A DNA stretch of 8,354 nucleotides from Hyphomicrobiales bacterium (GCA_026989045.1 JALSJY010000240.1:1-8354); one strand, 5' to 3'; counted from the stretch's first letter, positions 1 through 6,694 are shown. The notes: generated from the sequence alone by a model not told the origin. Numbers and translations are program-made.

Positions 1-1950
1 ATTGATGAAACAGATCCCCAAAAATTTATTGATATTGTGCGTCCTCTAGAGCCGACATTTGGCGGAATAAATCTTGAAGATATTAAAGCCCCTGATTGTT
101 TTGAAATTGAAGAGAAGCTTCGCGAGCAAATGAATATTCCTGTTTTTCATGATGATCAACATGGAACGGCTATCATTGTTGCAGCTGCTGTTATAAACGG
201 GTTGCGACTTGCTAATAAAAAAATTGAAGATGTAAAAATTTGTACCTCTGGTGCAGGGGCGGCAGCTATCGCGTGCCTTAACTTATTGATGAGTCTTGGC
301 GCGCAAAAAAAGAATATTTGGGTTGCTGATCGTGAAGGATTAGTTACAACTGCACGTAAAGGTCATCATGATAAATGGCGTGATAGTTTTGCACAAGAAA
401 GTGATGCCACCACACTTGCTGAGGTTATGCCGGGTGCTGATATTTTTATAGGTTTAAGTGCGGCAGGGGTATTAAAGCCAGAAATGCTTAAGGGCATGGC
501 AAAAAACCCTCTCATTATGGCGCTTGCCAACCCAACTCCAGAAATTATGCCAGAACTAGCAAAAGAAGTTCAGCCCGATGCTATGATCTGTACTGGTCGC
601 TCAGACTATCCCAATCAGGTCAATAATGTTTTATGTTTCCCTTTTCTATTTCGCGGTGCATTAGATGTTGGGGCGACAACAATAAATGAAGAGATGAAAA
701 TGGCTGCGGTGAAGGCCATTGCTGATTTAGCGCATGAGCCAACACTTGAGGCGTCAGTCACTGATGTAGGTTCAACTTTTGGCTCAGAATATTTGATTCC
801 CAACCCATTCGATCAAAGATTGATTTTGCGTATCGCTCCTGCGGTGGCTAAGGCGGCTATGGATAGCGGCGTTGCGCTTCGCCCGATAGAAGATTTTGAA
901 GCTTATCAAAATTCTCTCAATCGTTTTGTGTTCCGCTCAGGCATGGTTATGAAACCAATCATTGATAGTGTGCAGGGCAAGGGTAAGAGAATTGTTTTTA
1001 GTGATGGTGAGGACGAAAGAGTGTTGCGTGCTGCGCAAGTTCTTTTGGAAGATGATTTAGTTGCTCCTATTCTGATTGGCAGGCCAAGAATAATTGAAAG
1101 TCGAATTAAGAAATTTGGACTTAAAATTGTTCAGGGTGAAGATTTTGAGGTTATCAATCCTGAGGGTGATTCTCGTTATAGGGAATATACGGATCTTTTT
1201 TACTCTTTGGCTGGCAGAAGCGGTGTTTCCCCTGATACTGCCAGAACAATTGTGCGCACAAACACTACAGTGATTGCAGCTTTAGCGGTTAAACGAGGTG
1301 ATGCTGATGGTATGATTTGTGGGTTGCAGAGCCGTTATATCAAACATGTTCGTGATATTAAGTCTATCATAGGTTTGCGTGAAAATGTTAAAGATGTTTC
1401 TGCTTTATCAATGCTGATTATGCGTAAGGGTGTATTCTTTTTCACTGATACTCATGTAACTATAGACCCAACAGTAGAAGAAATTGTTGAAATTACACTT
1501 GAAGCAAGAGAGCATCTTAAGAGGTTTAATATTGAAGCTAAAGCCGCACTTTTAAGTTATTCAAATTTTGGCTCACGAAATGGCGAGACTTCTTATATAA
1601 TGCGCAATGCTTATAAAGCTTTGAAAGAAAAAGCTCCTGATTTAATTGTTGAGGGAGAAATGCAGGGCGATATTGCCCTTAGTCAGGCTTTGCGTGAGCG
1701 TTTCATTACAGACCCTGTTCTTAAAGGTGAGGCTAATCTTTTAGTATTTCCAAATTTAGAATCAGCTAATCTTTCTATGACACTACTTAAAGAAATGAAT
1801 AATGCCTTAATGGTAGGGCCAATTTTAATGGGGACTTGCAAACCTGCTTATATTTTACTGCCCTCTGCTACATCACGCGGCGTGGTAAATGCGGCCACTA
1901 TTGCTGCAAGCGAAGCATTAGAAAATAAAAGTGAAGCATTAGAAAAGTAA
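1..1950 (+). CDS. maeB: NADP-dependent malic enzyme with C-terminal phosphotransacetylase domain (5' partial)
   Basis: Oxidative decarboxylation of malate to pyruvate, making NADPH, in the cytoplasm. The frame is open from base 1, so the GTG at 37 is internal; 649 residues are visible. MaeB proteins are usually about 760 residues, so roughly 110-120 N-terminal residues are missing. Numbering from base 1, the malic core shows PTFGGINLEDI (about 20-30), DDQHGT (51-56), the dinucleotide-binding SGAGAAA (83-89), ANPTPE (176-181) and GRSDYPNQVNN (199-209). From about residue 318 (base 952) to the end it is a phosphate acetyl/butyryltransferase domain. In characterised MaeB proteins this domain is not a working transferase and serves acetyl-CoA regulation; that is family knowledge. 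No frameshift is seen. It converges on amn, with 7 bases between the two stop codons. The family call is very secure. Confidence 0.97.
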   Translation: MDETDPQKFIDIVRPLEPTFGGINLEDIKAPDCFEIEEKLREQMNIPVFHDDQHGTAIIVAAAVINGLRLANKKIEDVKICTSGAGAAAIACLNLLMSLGAQKKNIWVADREGLVTTARKGHHDKWRDSFAQESDATTLAEVMPGADIFIGLSAAGVLKPEMLKGMAKNPLIMALANPTPEIMPELAKEVQPDAMICTGRSDYPNQVNNVLCFPFLFRGALDVGATTINEEMKMAAVKAIADLAHEPTLEASVTDVGSTFGSEYLIPNPFDQRLILRIAPAVAKAAMDSGVALRPIEDFEAYQNSLNRFVFRSGMVMKPIIDSVQGKGKRIVFSDGEDERVLRAAQVLLEDDLVAPILIGRPRIIESRIKKFGLKIVQGEDFEVINPEGDSRYREYTDLFYSLAGRSGVSPDTARTIVRTNTTVIAALAVKRGDADGMICGLQSRYIKHVRDIKSIIGLRENVKDVSALSMLIMRKGVFFFTDTHVTIDPTVEEIVEITLEAREHLKRFNIEAKAALLSYSNFGSRNGETSYIMRNAYKALKEKAPDLIVEGEMQGDIALSQALRERFITDPVLKGEANLLVFPNLESANLSMTLLKEMNNALMVGPILMGTCKPAYILLPSATSRGVVNAATIAASEALENKSEALEK

Positions 1951-1957
1951 GCAAACC

Positions 1958-3433
1958 CTATTGAAATGCTGTTTCAGCAAAGGAGCGCAATTTACGTGAG
2001 TGAAGGCGCTCTGCTGGCTGATCGCGTAACATTTCCATGGCCCTTAGACCAATAAGTAAATGTCTGTTGACTTGAGTTGAATAAAAATCAGATGCCATAC
2101 CAGGTAGTTTAATTTCGCCGTGCAGTGGTTTATCTGAAACGCAAAGCAATGTGCCGTAGGGAACACGAAAGCGAAAGCCGTTAGCGGCAATTGTAGCGCT
2201 TTCCATATCTAGAGCAATGGCGCGAGACTGGCTTAATCTTTGGGTGATTTCTTTTTGATCGCGCAATTCCCAATTTCTATTATCAAAAGTTGCAACAGTT
2301 CCCGTGCGCATGACTTTTTTCATTTCCATGCCTTGTAGCTGGGTGATTTCCTCTACTGCCTTTTCAAGCGCAACCTGCACCTCGGCAAGTGCGGGGATAG
2401 GCACGCTAAGCGGTAAATCAGCATCAAGAATATGATCTTCGCGAACATAAGCATGAGCTAAAACATAATCGCCTAATTCTTGTGAGCTTCTCAAGCCGGC
2501 GCAATGGCCAAGCATTAGCCAAGCGTGTGGGCGAAGCACGGCGACATGATCAGTGATAGTTTTGGCATTTGAGGGGCCAACACCAATATTTATCATGGTA
2601 ATGCCACGGTTTTTGCCGGTAGTTAGGTGATATGCTGGCATTTGCGGGTTGCGTGGCGGAGCGGTTCCTGTCGTGCCTCCTCCCAGTCTTTTATTCATAG
2701 TGATAACATTACCAGGTTCAACAAAACTGTCATAATCTTCATGGCCGTTATTCATATATTCTTTGGCCAGCCGAGTGAATTCATCAATATAAAAGGCATA
2801 ATTGGTGAAAATTACGAAATTTTGAAAATGCTTAGGCGCCGTTGCTGAATAATGAGCTAATCGATGCAGTGAGTAATCTATCCTTGGAGCAGTGAAGGCG
2901 GCTAAGGGGAATGGTTTTCCTGTTTCAGTAATATATGTGCCATTAGCTATTTCATCATCAGTATTACCAAGGTCAGGCACATCAAATAAATCACGCAATG
3001 ATTGCTTGATTTTGCTAATTGCTATTGTGTCAATAGTTTGTGATGCATCAAGTGCATAATGAAGTGGAATTGGCGTGTCTGATTCTAATATCTCGATATT
3101 ATTGCCATGATTTTTTAGAATCAAAGTGAATTGCTCAATCAAATAAAATTTGAAGAATTTTGGGTCGGTGAGGGTGGTTTCATACGTTCCTGGGCTGTGC
3201 AAAAAGCCATAAGGAAGTCGTGAATCAGGTTTTTGATGCTTATCAGATACGACCCTTACCATAGGGTATGTCGCACGAACCTTAGATTTCGGCACTTCAC
3301 CCTTAGTCAGACCCAGCAATTGATCTCGCAAAAAATTGATATTGCGTTCATAAATATGCAAAACATATTCCCAAGCAGCAACGGGATTATCAAAGGATTT
3401 TTTAGCTAATGGTTTAGGTGAAATATAGTTCAT
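1958..3433 (-). CDS. amn: AMP nucleosidase
   Basis: Hydrolyses AMP to adenine and ribose 5-phosphate, controlling adenylate pools in the cytoplasm. The 491 residues match the usual length (E. coli Amn is about 484). The N-terminal half is the Amn-specific regulatory domain (about 10-180, including YPMVRV at 56-61). The C-terminal half is a nucleoside phosphorylase-like catalytic domain: INIGVGPSNAKT (281-292), GHCAGLRSS (309-317), and the ribose/purine-site segment ALDMES (407-412) followed by SDKPLHGE (433-440). The ATG at 3433 is chosen because the protein has full length from it; upstream lies a purine-rich AAGAGAA as a weak ribosome site. A sigma70-like promoter sits just upstream (3452-3480). 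The gene is transcribed alone: the next minus-strand gene upstream stops 835 bases away. It is convergent with maeB, and its last codons come very close to the maeB stop. Confidence 0.96.
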   Translation of the reverse strand: MNYISPKPLAKKSFDNPVAAWEYVLHIYERNINFLRDQLLGLTKGEVPKSKVRATYPMVRVVSDKHQKPDSRLPYGFLHSPGTYETTLTDPKFFKFYLIEQFTLILKNHGNNIEILESDTPIPLHYALDASQTIDTIAISKIKQSLRDLFDVPDLGNTDDEIANGTYITETGKPFPLAAFTAPRIDYSLHRLAHYSATAPKHFQNFVIFTNYAFYIDEFTRLAKEYMNNGHEDYDSFVEPGNVITMNKRLGGGTTGTAPPRNPQMPAYHLTTGKNRGITMINIGVGPSNAKTITDHVAVLRPHAWLMLGHCAGLRSSQELGDYVLAHAYVREDHILDADLPLSVPIPALAEVQVALEKAVEEITQLQGMEMKKVMRTGTVATFDNRNWELRDQKEITQRLSQSRAIALDMESATIAANGFRFRVPYGTLLCVSDKPLHGEIKLPGMASDFYSTQVNRHLLIGLRAMEMLRDQPAERLHSRKLRSFAETAFQ

Positions 3434-3451
3434 TTTTTCTCTTTTTAAGTA

Positions 3452-3480
3452 AGAATATACATAGTTAGCGATTGATGCAA
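3452..3480 (-). promoter_or_regulatory. Predicted sigma70-type promoter of amn
   Basis: On the minus strand TTGCAT (3475-3480) and TATTCT (3452-3457) are separated by exactly 17 bases. Both hexamers are close to the housekeeping consensus. Transcription would start near 3445, leaving a leader of about a dozen bases that contains the purine-rich ribosome site. The region is AT-rich, so chance matches are possible. Confidence 0.45.
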
Positions 3481-3645
3481 CTATTGTCGTGCATTGTTGT
3501 ATAAGCTAGCATTGTTACATTTTTATATTTCGTTGTTTTTTTGCCACAATCTAATTGCATAAATATTAAACACAGGCTTTTCTTATACTTTAATAGTGTT
3601 TTTATTAAATATTCCATGCACGGGTAAGCTTGTAGAGTTTTACAT

Positions 3646-3743
3646 AGCGCTTTTAACTTAAAGCCCCCAAACGCCCTCTAAGGGCAGTAATAAAGCGCTT
3701 GGTAGAGGCTGTAACAGAGAATCTCTGTTACGGCCTTTTTTTT
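3646..3743 (+). ncRNA. Putative structured small RNA ending in an intrinsic terminator
   Basis: Unrecognised RNA candidate. An 8-bp closing helix forms between AGCGCTTT (3646-3653) and its exact reverse complement AAAGCGCT (3692-3699). Inside it is a hairpin, GCCCT (3673-3677) with AGGGC (3681-3685). The segment before that hairpin is single-stranded and C-rich (AAAGCCCCCAAAC, 3660-3672). A strong terminator follows at once (3707-3743). No open reading frame fits, and the neighbouring genes on both sides are on the other strand, so the terminator has no protein gene to serve. The 5' end is uncertain: a TATACT (3584-3589) could be a -10 box but no good -35 was found, so the transcript may begin anywhere from about 3595 to 3645. 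I could not match it to a known RNA family. It could instead be the end of a decayed transcription unit. Confidence 0.5.
3707..3743 (+). terminator. Strong rho-independent terminator
   Basis: GTAACAGAG (3711-3719) pairs perfectly with CTCTGTTAC (3723-3731) around a 3-base loop. The stem extends outward through GGCT/GGCC (3707-3710 with 3732-3735, one G-U pair) to 13 bp. Eight T residues (3736-3743) follow directly. On the opposite strand no T-run follows the hairpin, so the direction is +. Confidence 0.85.
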
Positions 3744-3945
3744 AAGCTTCTGATTTGGTGGGTAGCTTGGCTGATGGCCTTGCCCTTTTAAATAAGTGAC
3801 CTGCTCCAGTTAGATAAGAGTATTTCTTTCTAGAATTTGGTGTCTAAAATGGAAGTATGTCAATAGCAACCTAAGACTTAAATGCAGCTAATTTAGGGAT
3901 GAAGTCAAATGTAACGCTACTTGCTTCAAGATAATTTGTATATAA

Positions 3946-4017
3946 TATCAAAACATTAAAAACGACACCGAGCGCTTAGAGAAACTGTTTGAGATGTATG
4001 TGAAGGTGAGGGGGTAA
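3946..4017 (+). pseudogene. Possible 3' remnant of an unrecognised gene
   Basis: After a TAA at 3943-3945 a short open stretch reads as a hydrophilic, helix-like peptide containing NDTERLEKLFEMYVKVRG and a TAA stop at 4015-4017. Its composition (DTERLEKLFEMY) looks like a real protein C-terminus rather than translated AT-rich spacer, and the stop lies inside a hairpin followed by a T-run, as at a true gene end. There is no start codon with a ribosome site and no reading frame upstream. I cannot name the family. A chance open stretch of this size remains quite possible. Confidence 0.22.
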
Positions 4018-4030
4018 TCCCTCCATTTTT
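4008..4030 (+). terminator. Weak terminator-like hairpin
   Basis: GAGGG (4008-4012) can pair with CCCTC (4019-4023) across a 6-base loop, followed by CA and five T residues (4026-4030). The stem is short. It overlaps the stop codon of the possible gene remnant at 3946-4017, which fits a left-over gene end. Confidence 0.3.
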
Positions 4031-4112
4031 AATGGCTATATATGATGTGTAACAAATATCACTTTTAGTTAAATTAGGGGTGAAAAAAGCAGCGCCTTCA
4101 CAAACAAGCACA

Positions 4113-4237
4113 ACCCCTCAGCCGTCTTTGCGAGCATCTTTGCTGCGTGGCAATCTAGAGTCTTGCAACAACTCAGCATTTTTGGATTGCTTCAAGACTA
4201 AAGCTTTTCGCAAAGACGTGTTGCAAAGACGTGGGGT
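4113..4237. repeat. Palindromic interspersed repeat (Rickettsiales-type small repeat)
   Basis: The core 4123-4218 is bounded by perfect 10-bp inverted repeats, CGTCTTTGCG (4123-4132) and CGCAAAGACG (4209-4218). Inside are GCAATC (4150-4155) facing GATTGC (4185-4190), a small hairpin AGCA/TGCT (4133-4144), and GTCTTG (4160-4165) facing CAAGAC (4193-4198). The right end is duplicated: the 11-mer GCAAAGACGTG occurs at 4210-4220 and 4223-4233. ACCCC (4113-4117) and GGGGT (4233-4237) form an outer pair. From memory, the order of a TTGCGAG-type end, GGCAATC, GGATTGC and a complementary end resembles small palindromic repeats found in many copies in Rickettsia and other alphaproteobacteria. Only one copy is in the window. 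It begins 31 bases beyond the monooxygenase stop codon, so it could fold into the 3' end of that transcript. Confidence 0.7.
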
Positions 4238-4268
4238 GTGGTTTCTGGTCAAAGAGAATTCTTTAGCC

Positions 4269-5462
4269 TTACACTAGCGGATCATAATCATAAATCCAGC
4301 CTAGGCGGGAGTAATGGTTCATTTCGCCTTGCATTTTTACAACAGCGTTGCGTGCTTTGGATAATGGGGCGCTCATGTGGAAGATTTTTCCGTTTGTTGC
4401 TGAGGTTTTTATTACTTTATTCACTCGTGCTTGGCGCTTATTTTCGTATTTTTCAAAAGCAGTTGCGGGGCTTTCTTCATTCATTAGTAGAGGGGCTAAG
4501 ATTACTGCATCTTCGATGCCCATTGCCGCCCCTTGCGCTTGAAAAGGTAGCATAGCATGCGCCGCATCGCCAACAAGACCAACAGAGCCTTTATGCCATG
4601 TTGAAGTGCTTACGGCGGCCAGTGGCCAATGTTTCCACCCATCAGCTAATTCTAAAATTTTGGATAAACGTGGATCTGATTTAGCTGAATTAGGCAGGCT
4701 TGGGGTTTGGCGAATTCCAAAACCAACCGACATTGTCTCGCGGGTGAAAATGGCAATATTTACCTTATTTCTATGCGGTAGTGGATAAGCAACAGCATGA
4801 AAACCAGTGCCCCACATTAGGCTGGTGTTATTTAAATCAATAACATTTTTTAATTTTTCAATATCAATAAGAGTGCGCCAAGCTACATAGCCGCTATATT
4901 TTGAAAGCGGGCCGTCTAAAACACCTGTTCTGGTAACAGAGCATACACCGTCCGCACCAATGAATGCGTGAGTATTTATTTCTATCTCATTGCCATCTTT
5001 ACACTTAAAGTTAACGATTGGATTTTTGTTAGCATTTGTAATTTTAAAATCAAGAACACCAAAATATACATCAATAAGTTTTGATTTTTTAACTTTATTA
5101 TAAAGCGTATGAACAAGGTCAGCACGGTGAATTACGCTATATGGAACACCAAATTTTTCTCGGGCAGTTGCGCCTAATTTAAGCGTAACTATTGGTTTTT
5201 TCTGCTTATAAGAAAAAATATCTACGCCCTCTGGCTCAAAGCTTACTTTATGCAATTCTTCTTCTAAGCCTAGGCTATCAAGGGCGCGGTGCGCATTTGG
5301 CCCTAGTTGTAAACCTGCACCAAATTCAGTGATTTCATCGTTGCGCTCTAACAGAATTATTTTGGTTTTTGTTTTGCTGTTAGCTTGTTTTGCTAGTGCT
5401 AATGCTAGAGTAAGCCCAGCAATTCCAGCCCCTGCAATACAAAATGTGCGAGCCTGTGCCAT
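4269..5462 (-). CDS. FAD-dependent monooxygenase (UbiH / salicylate hydroxylase-like)
   Basis: Flavoprotein hydroxylase of the class A family (PF01494 type), using NAD(P)H and O2; its substrate cannot be read from the sequence. The 397 residues are the normal length. Motifs: Rossmann GAGIAG (11-16) with the ribose-binding acidic residue in LLER (37-40), GLQLGPNA (50-57), the DG motif in IGADG (168-172), and the GD motif in GLVGDAAHAMLPFQAQGAAM (295-314). There is no signal peptide, so it is cytoplasmic. The start at 5462 is preferred because the FAD fold begins immediately after it. It begins 6 bases after the stop of the zinc-finger gene, and the bases before it contain no Shine-Dalgarno, which suggests translation coupled to the upstream gene. 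A salicylate hydroxylase label would be over-precise; a ubiquinone-biosynthesis-like role is an alternative. Confidence 0.92.
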   Translation of the reverse strand: MAQARTFCIAGAGIAGLTLALALAKQANSKTKTKIILLERNDEITEFGAGLQLGPNAHRALDSLGLEEELHKVSFEPEGVDIFSYKQKKPIVTLKLGATAREKFGVPYSVIHRADLVHTLYNKVKKSKLIDVYFGVLDFKITNANKNPIVNFKCKDGNEIEINTHAFIGADGVCSVTRTGVLDGPLSKYSGYVAWRTLIDIEKLKNVIDLNNTSLMWGTGFHAVAYPLPHRNKVNIAIFTRETMSVGFGIRQTPSLPNSAKSDPRLSKILELADGWKHWPLAAVSTSTWHKGSVGLVGDAAHAMLPFQAQGAAMGIEDAVILAPLLMNEESPATAFEKYENKRQARVNKVIKTSATNGKIFHMSAPLSKARNAVVKMQGEMNHYSRLGWIYDYDPLV

Positions 5463-5468
5463 ATCTAG

Positions 5469-5714
5469 TTATGCTGTTTTTGGGATAAAAATTGCGGAAG
5501 CTGGCTCAGCGGAGTTTTGGCTAAGGGTGGAGTTAAAAACATAGGTGGTTGAGCAGTATGGGCAGGTGGTTTGCTCATTTACGCCCATATCTAGGTAAAT
5601 ATGAGGGTGATCAAAGGGCGGCTCTGCTCCGATGCACATAAATATTTTTGCGCCAATTTCTATCTTTTCATCACCTTTGGAGTTCTGAAAGTGAGGAATA
5701 TCTTGCTTGGCCAT
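5469..5714 (-). CDS. CHCC-type zinc-finger domain protein
   Basis: An 81-residue protein of the zf-CHCC family (PF10276 type), related to the zinc-binding NDUFS6-like subunit of mitochondrial complex I. The likely ligands are Cys27 in FMCIG, His36 in PFDHPHIYLDMG, and Cys51 and Cys54 in TCPYC. The length is typical of the stand-alone bacterial form. The ATG at 5714 has a good ribosome site, AAGG (5722-5725), 7 bases upstream. It is the first gene of a two-gene minus-strand operon with the FAD monooxygenase. A role in complex I assembly or iron-sulfur handling is only inference by analogy with NDUFS6; no partner is encoded in the window. The family assignment is secure and the function is unknown. 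Confidence 0.9.
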   Translation of the reverse strand: MAKQDIPHFQNSKGDEKIEIGAKIFMCIGAEPPFDHPHIYLDMGVNEQTTCPYCSTTYVFNSTLSQNSAEPASAIFIPKTA

Positions 5715-5738
5715 TTTATTACCTTATATTTGCTAGAA

Positions 5739-5751
5739 TCGATCATATCGA
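5739..5751. promoter_or_regulatory. Inverted repeat, possible operator
   Basis: TCGAT (5739-5743) and ATCGA (5747-5751) form a perfect inverted repeat around CAT. It lies between the putative minus-strand -10 box (5763-5768) and the zinc-finger start codon, about where transcription would begin or just after. The arms are short and could arise by chance. Confidence 0.2.
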
Positions 5752-5762
5752 AGAATTTAATA

Positions 5763-5793
5763 ATTATATCAAATTATTTATCCTATAATGCAA
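5763..5793 (-). promoter_or_regulatory. Candidate promoter of the zinc-finger/monooxygenase operon
   Basis: On the minus strand TTGCAT (5788-5793) and a perfect TATAAT (5763-5768) are separated by 19 bases, a little longer than ideal. The leader to the zinc-finger ATG would be about 45 bases. Confidence 0.35.
5784..5789 (+). promoter_or_regulatory. Candidate -10 box for the hydrolase-cysE unit
   Basis: A perfect TATAAT on the + strand; the region 16-18 bases upstream has no good -35 hexamer. It lies inside the divergent promoter of the minus-strand operon, so the two polymerase sites would overlap. The leader to the GTG start would be about 70 bases. Confidence 0.3.
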
Positions 5794-5856
5794 GCTTTAA
5801 GCTATAAGTTTTTTTAAATTGATGCTTAAGTTGAAGAATAAACTATCCTAAAGAAT

Positions 5857-5861
5857 GAGAG
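5857..5861 (+). promoter_or_regulatory. Ribosome binding site supporting a GTG start
   Basis: GAGAG lies 5 bases before the GTG at 5867. The in-frame ATG at 5855 cannot be the start, because it runs into TAA (5864-5866) after three codons; that stop abuts the GTG. Confidence 0.5.
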
Positions 5862-5866
5862 AATAA

Positions 5867-6652
5867 GTGCCAAAATTTTTATCGCAAAATATTGAAATTG
5901 CTTTTCAAGATTATAATGAAACAAGTGTAGCAAATAGACCTGCAATTATATTGGTGCATGGTTTTGCCTCGAATTCAAAAATTAACTGGGTTGATACTTT
6001 TTGGGTGGAATTTTTGCAAAAGGCTGGTTATCGCGTTATTACATTGGATAATCGTGGGCATGGGCTTTCACAAAAACTATATGATTCTTCTTTTTATCCT
6101 GCCAGAGTTATGGCACAAGATGTAATCAATTTAATTGATTATTTAAACCTTGAAGATGTTTCTCTACTTGGATTCTCAATGGGCGCAAGGATTAGTGCTT
6201 ATGTTTGTCTTGATGCGCCAGAAAGGGTTCGCACGGTGATCTTTGGTGGAATGGGAATAAACCTTATTAAAGGAATGAGTAATTCAGAATCTATAATTGA
6301 TGGACTTATGGCTGAAAAATTGAGTGATGTTAGAGATAAGGCTGCCCGTCAATTCAGAATTTTTGCAGAACATACAAAGAGTGACCTAAAGGCGCTTGCT
6401 GCTTGTTTAGCATCTTCAAGAGCGCCAATTTCTGTGCAAGACGTTAAAAACATCAATATTCCTGCACTGGTTGCTGTTGGTGACCAAGATACAGTGGGTG
6501 GGAGCGCTGAGGAATTAGCTGCTCTTTTGCCGCAGGGGCATGCTCTGGTGCTTGAGGGGAAAGACCACATGAGGTCAACTGGAACTATGGCGTTTAAAAG
6601 GGGCGCCTTGGAATTCCTTGAGCAATATGACAAAAAATTTATAAAAATCTGA
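5867..6652 (+). CDS. Alpha/beta-fold hydrolase
   Basis: A 261-residue alpha/beta hydrolase (PF00561/PF12697 type), cytoplasmic, substrate unknown. Visible elements: the oxyanion region ILVHGFAS (28-35), DNRGHGLS (61-68), the nucleophile elbow GFSMG with Ser104, the acid Asp207 in VGDQDTVGG, and His234 in GKDHMRS. A full catalytic triad is therefore present. It starts at GTG 5867; an in-frame stop directly before rules out any longer form. It is the first gene of a + strand unit: cysE starts 42 bases after its stop, close enough for co-transcription. From memory, related hydrolases lie next to cysE in other Rhizobiales, but this does not give a substrate. Esterase, lipase or C-C bond hydrolase activity are all possible. 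Confidence 0.9.
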   Translation: MPKFLSQNIEIAFQDYNETSVANRPAIILVHGFASNSKINWVDTFWVEFLQKAGYRVITLDNRGHGLSQKLYDSSFYPARVMAQDVINLIDYLNLEDVSLLGFSMGARISAYVCLDAPERVRTVIFGGMGINLIKGMSNSESIIDGLMAEKLSDVRDKAARQFRIFAEHTKSDLKALAACLASSRAPISVQDVKNINIPALVAVGDQDTVGGSAEELAALLPQGHALVLEGKDHMRSTGTMAFKRGALEFLEQYDKKFIKI

Positions 6653-6694
6653 TATATTGATGGTAATTGTTAATAAATTTTATTGGTGAGTTAG

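Larger units (their letters stand above)
3434..4268. other. 835-base intergenic region between amn and the FAD-monooxygenase gene
   Basis: No intact protein gene is seen on either strand. From left to right it holds the amn promoter (3452-3480), short direct repeats GCATTGTT (3491-3498 and 3509-3516), a structured RNA candidate with terminator (3646-3743), a stretch with no clear content (3744-3945), a coding-like remnant and hairpin (3946-4030), and a palindromic repeat (4113-4237). Its length is out of line with the rest of the window, where all other gaps are between 6 and 152 bases. That, together with the remnant and repeat, suggests past insertion and decay. Confidence 0.8.

Noticed and set aside
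615..803. Minus-strand open frame inside maeB
   Set aside because: Overlaps a strongly conserved coding region; the translation resembles no protein and there is no ribosome site.
1962..1980. Small inverted repeats (TGAAA/TTTCA and TGCTG/CAGCA) near the maeB-amn junction as a terminator
   Set aside because: Stems are only 5 bp, lie inside the amn coding end, and no T-run follows on either strand.
2627..2848. Plus-strand open frame inside amn
   Set aside because: Shadow of the amn coding sequence, with no recognisable product.
3692..3735. tRNA-like segment (GCGCTTGGTAGAGGC resembles a D-arm)
   Set aside because: No acceptor stem, anticodon arm or T-arm can be assembled around it; the pairing is better explained by the helix and terminator.
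4238..4788. Several plus-strand open frames opposite the 3' half of the monooxygenase gene
   Set aside because: They mirror the conserved FAD-monooxygenase coding sequence and give low-complexity translations.
5329..5807. Plus-strand open frames opposite the monooxygenase start and zinc-finger gene
   Set aside because: Opposite two well-supported genes and the divergent promoter region; no recognisable product.
6349..6633. Minus-strand 94-codon open frame inside the hydrolase gene
   Set aside because: Lies opposite the region encoding the catalytic Asp and His of the hydrolase; no independent coding support.
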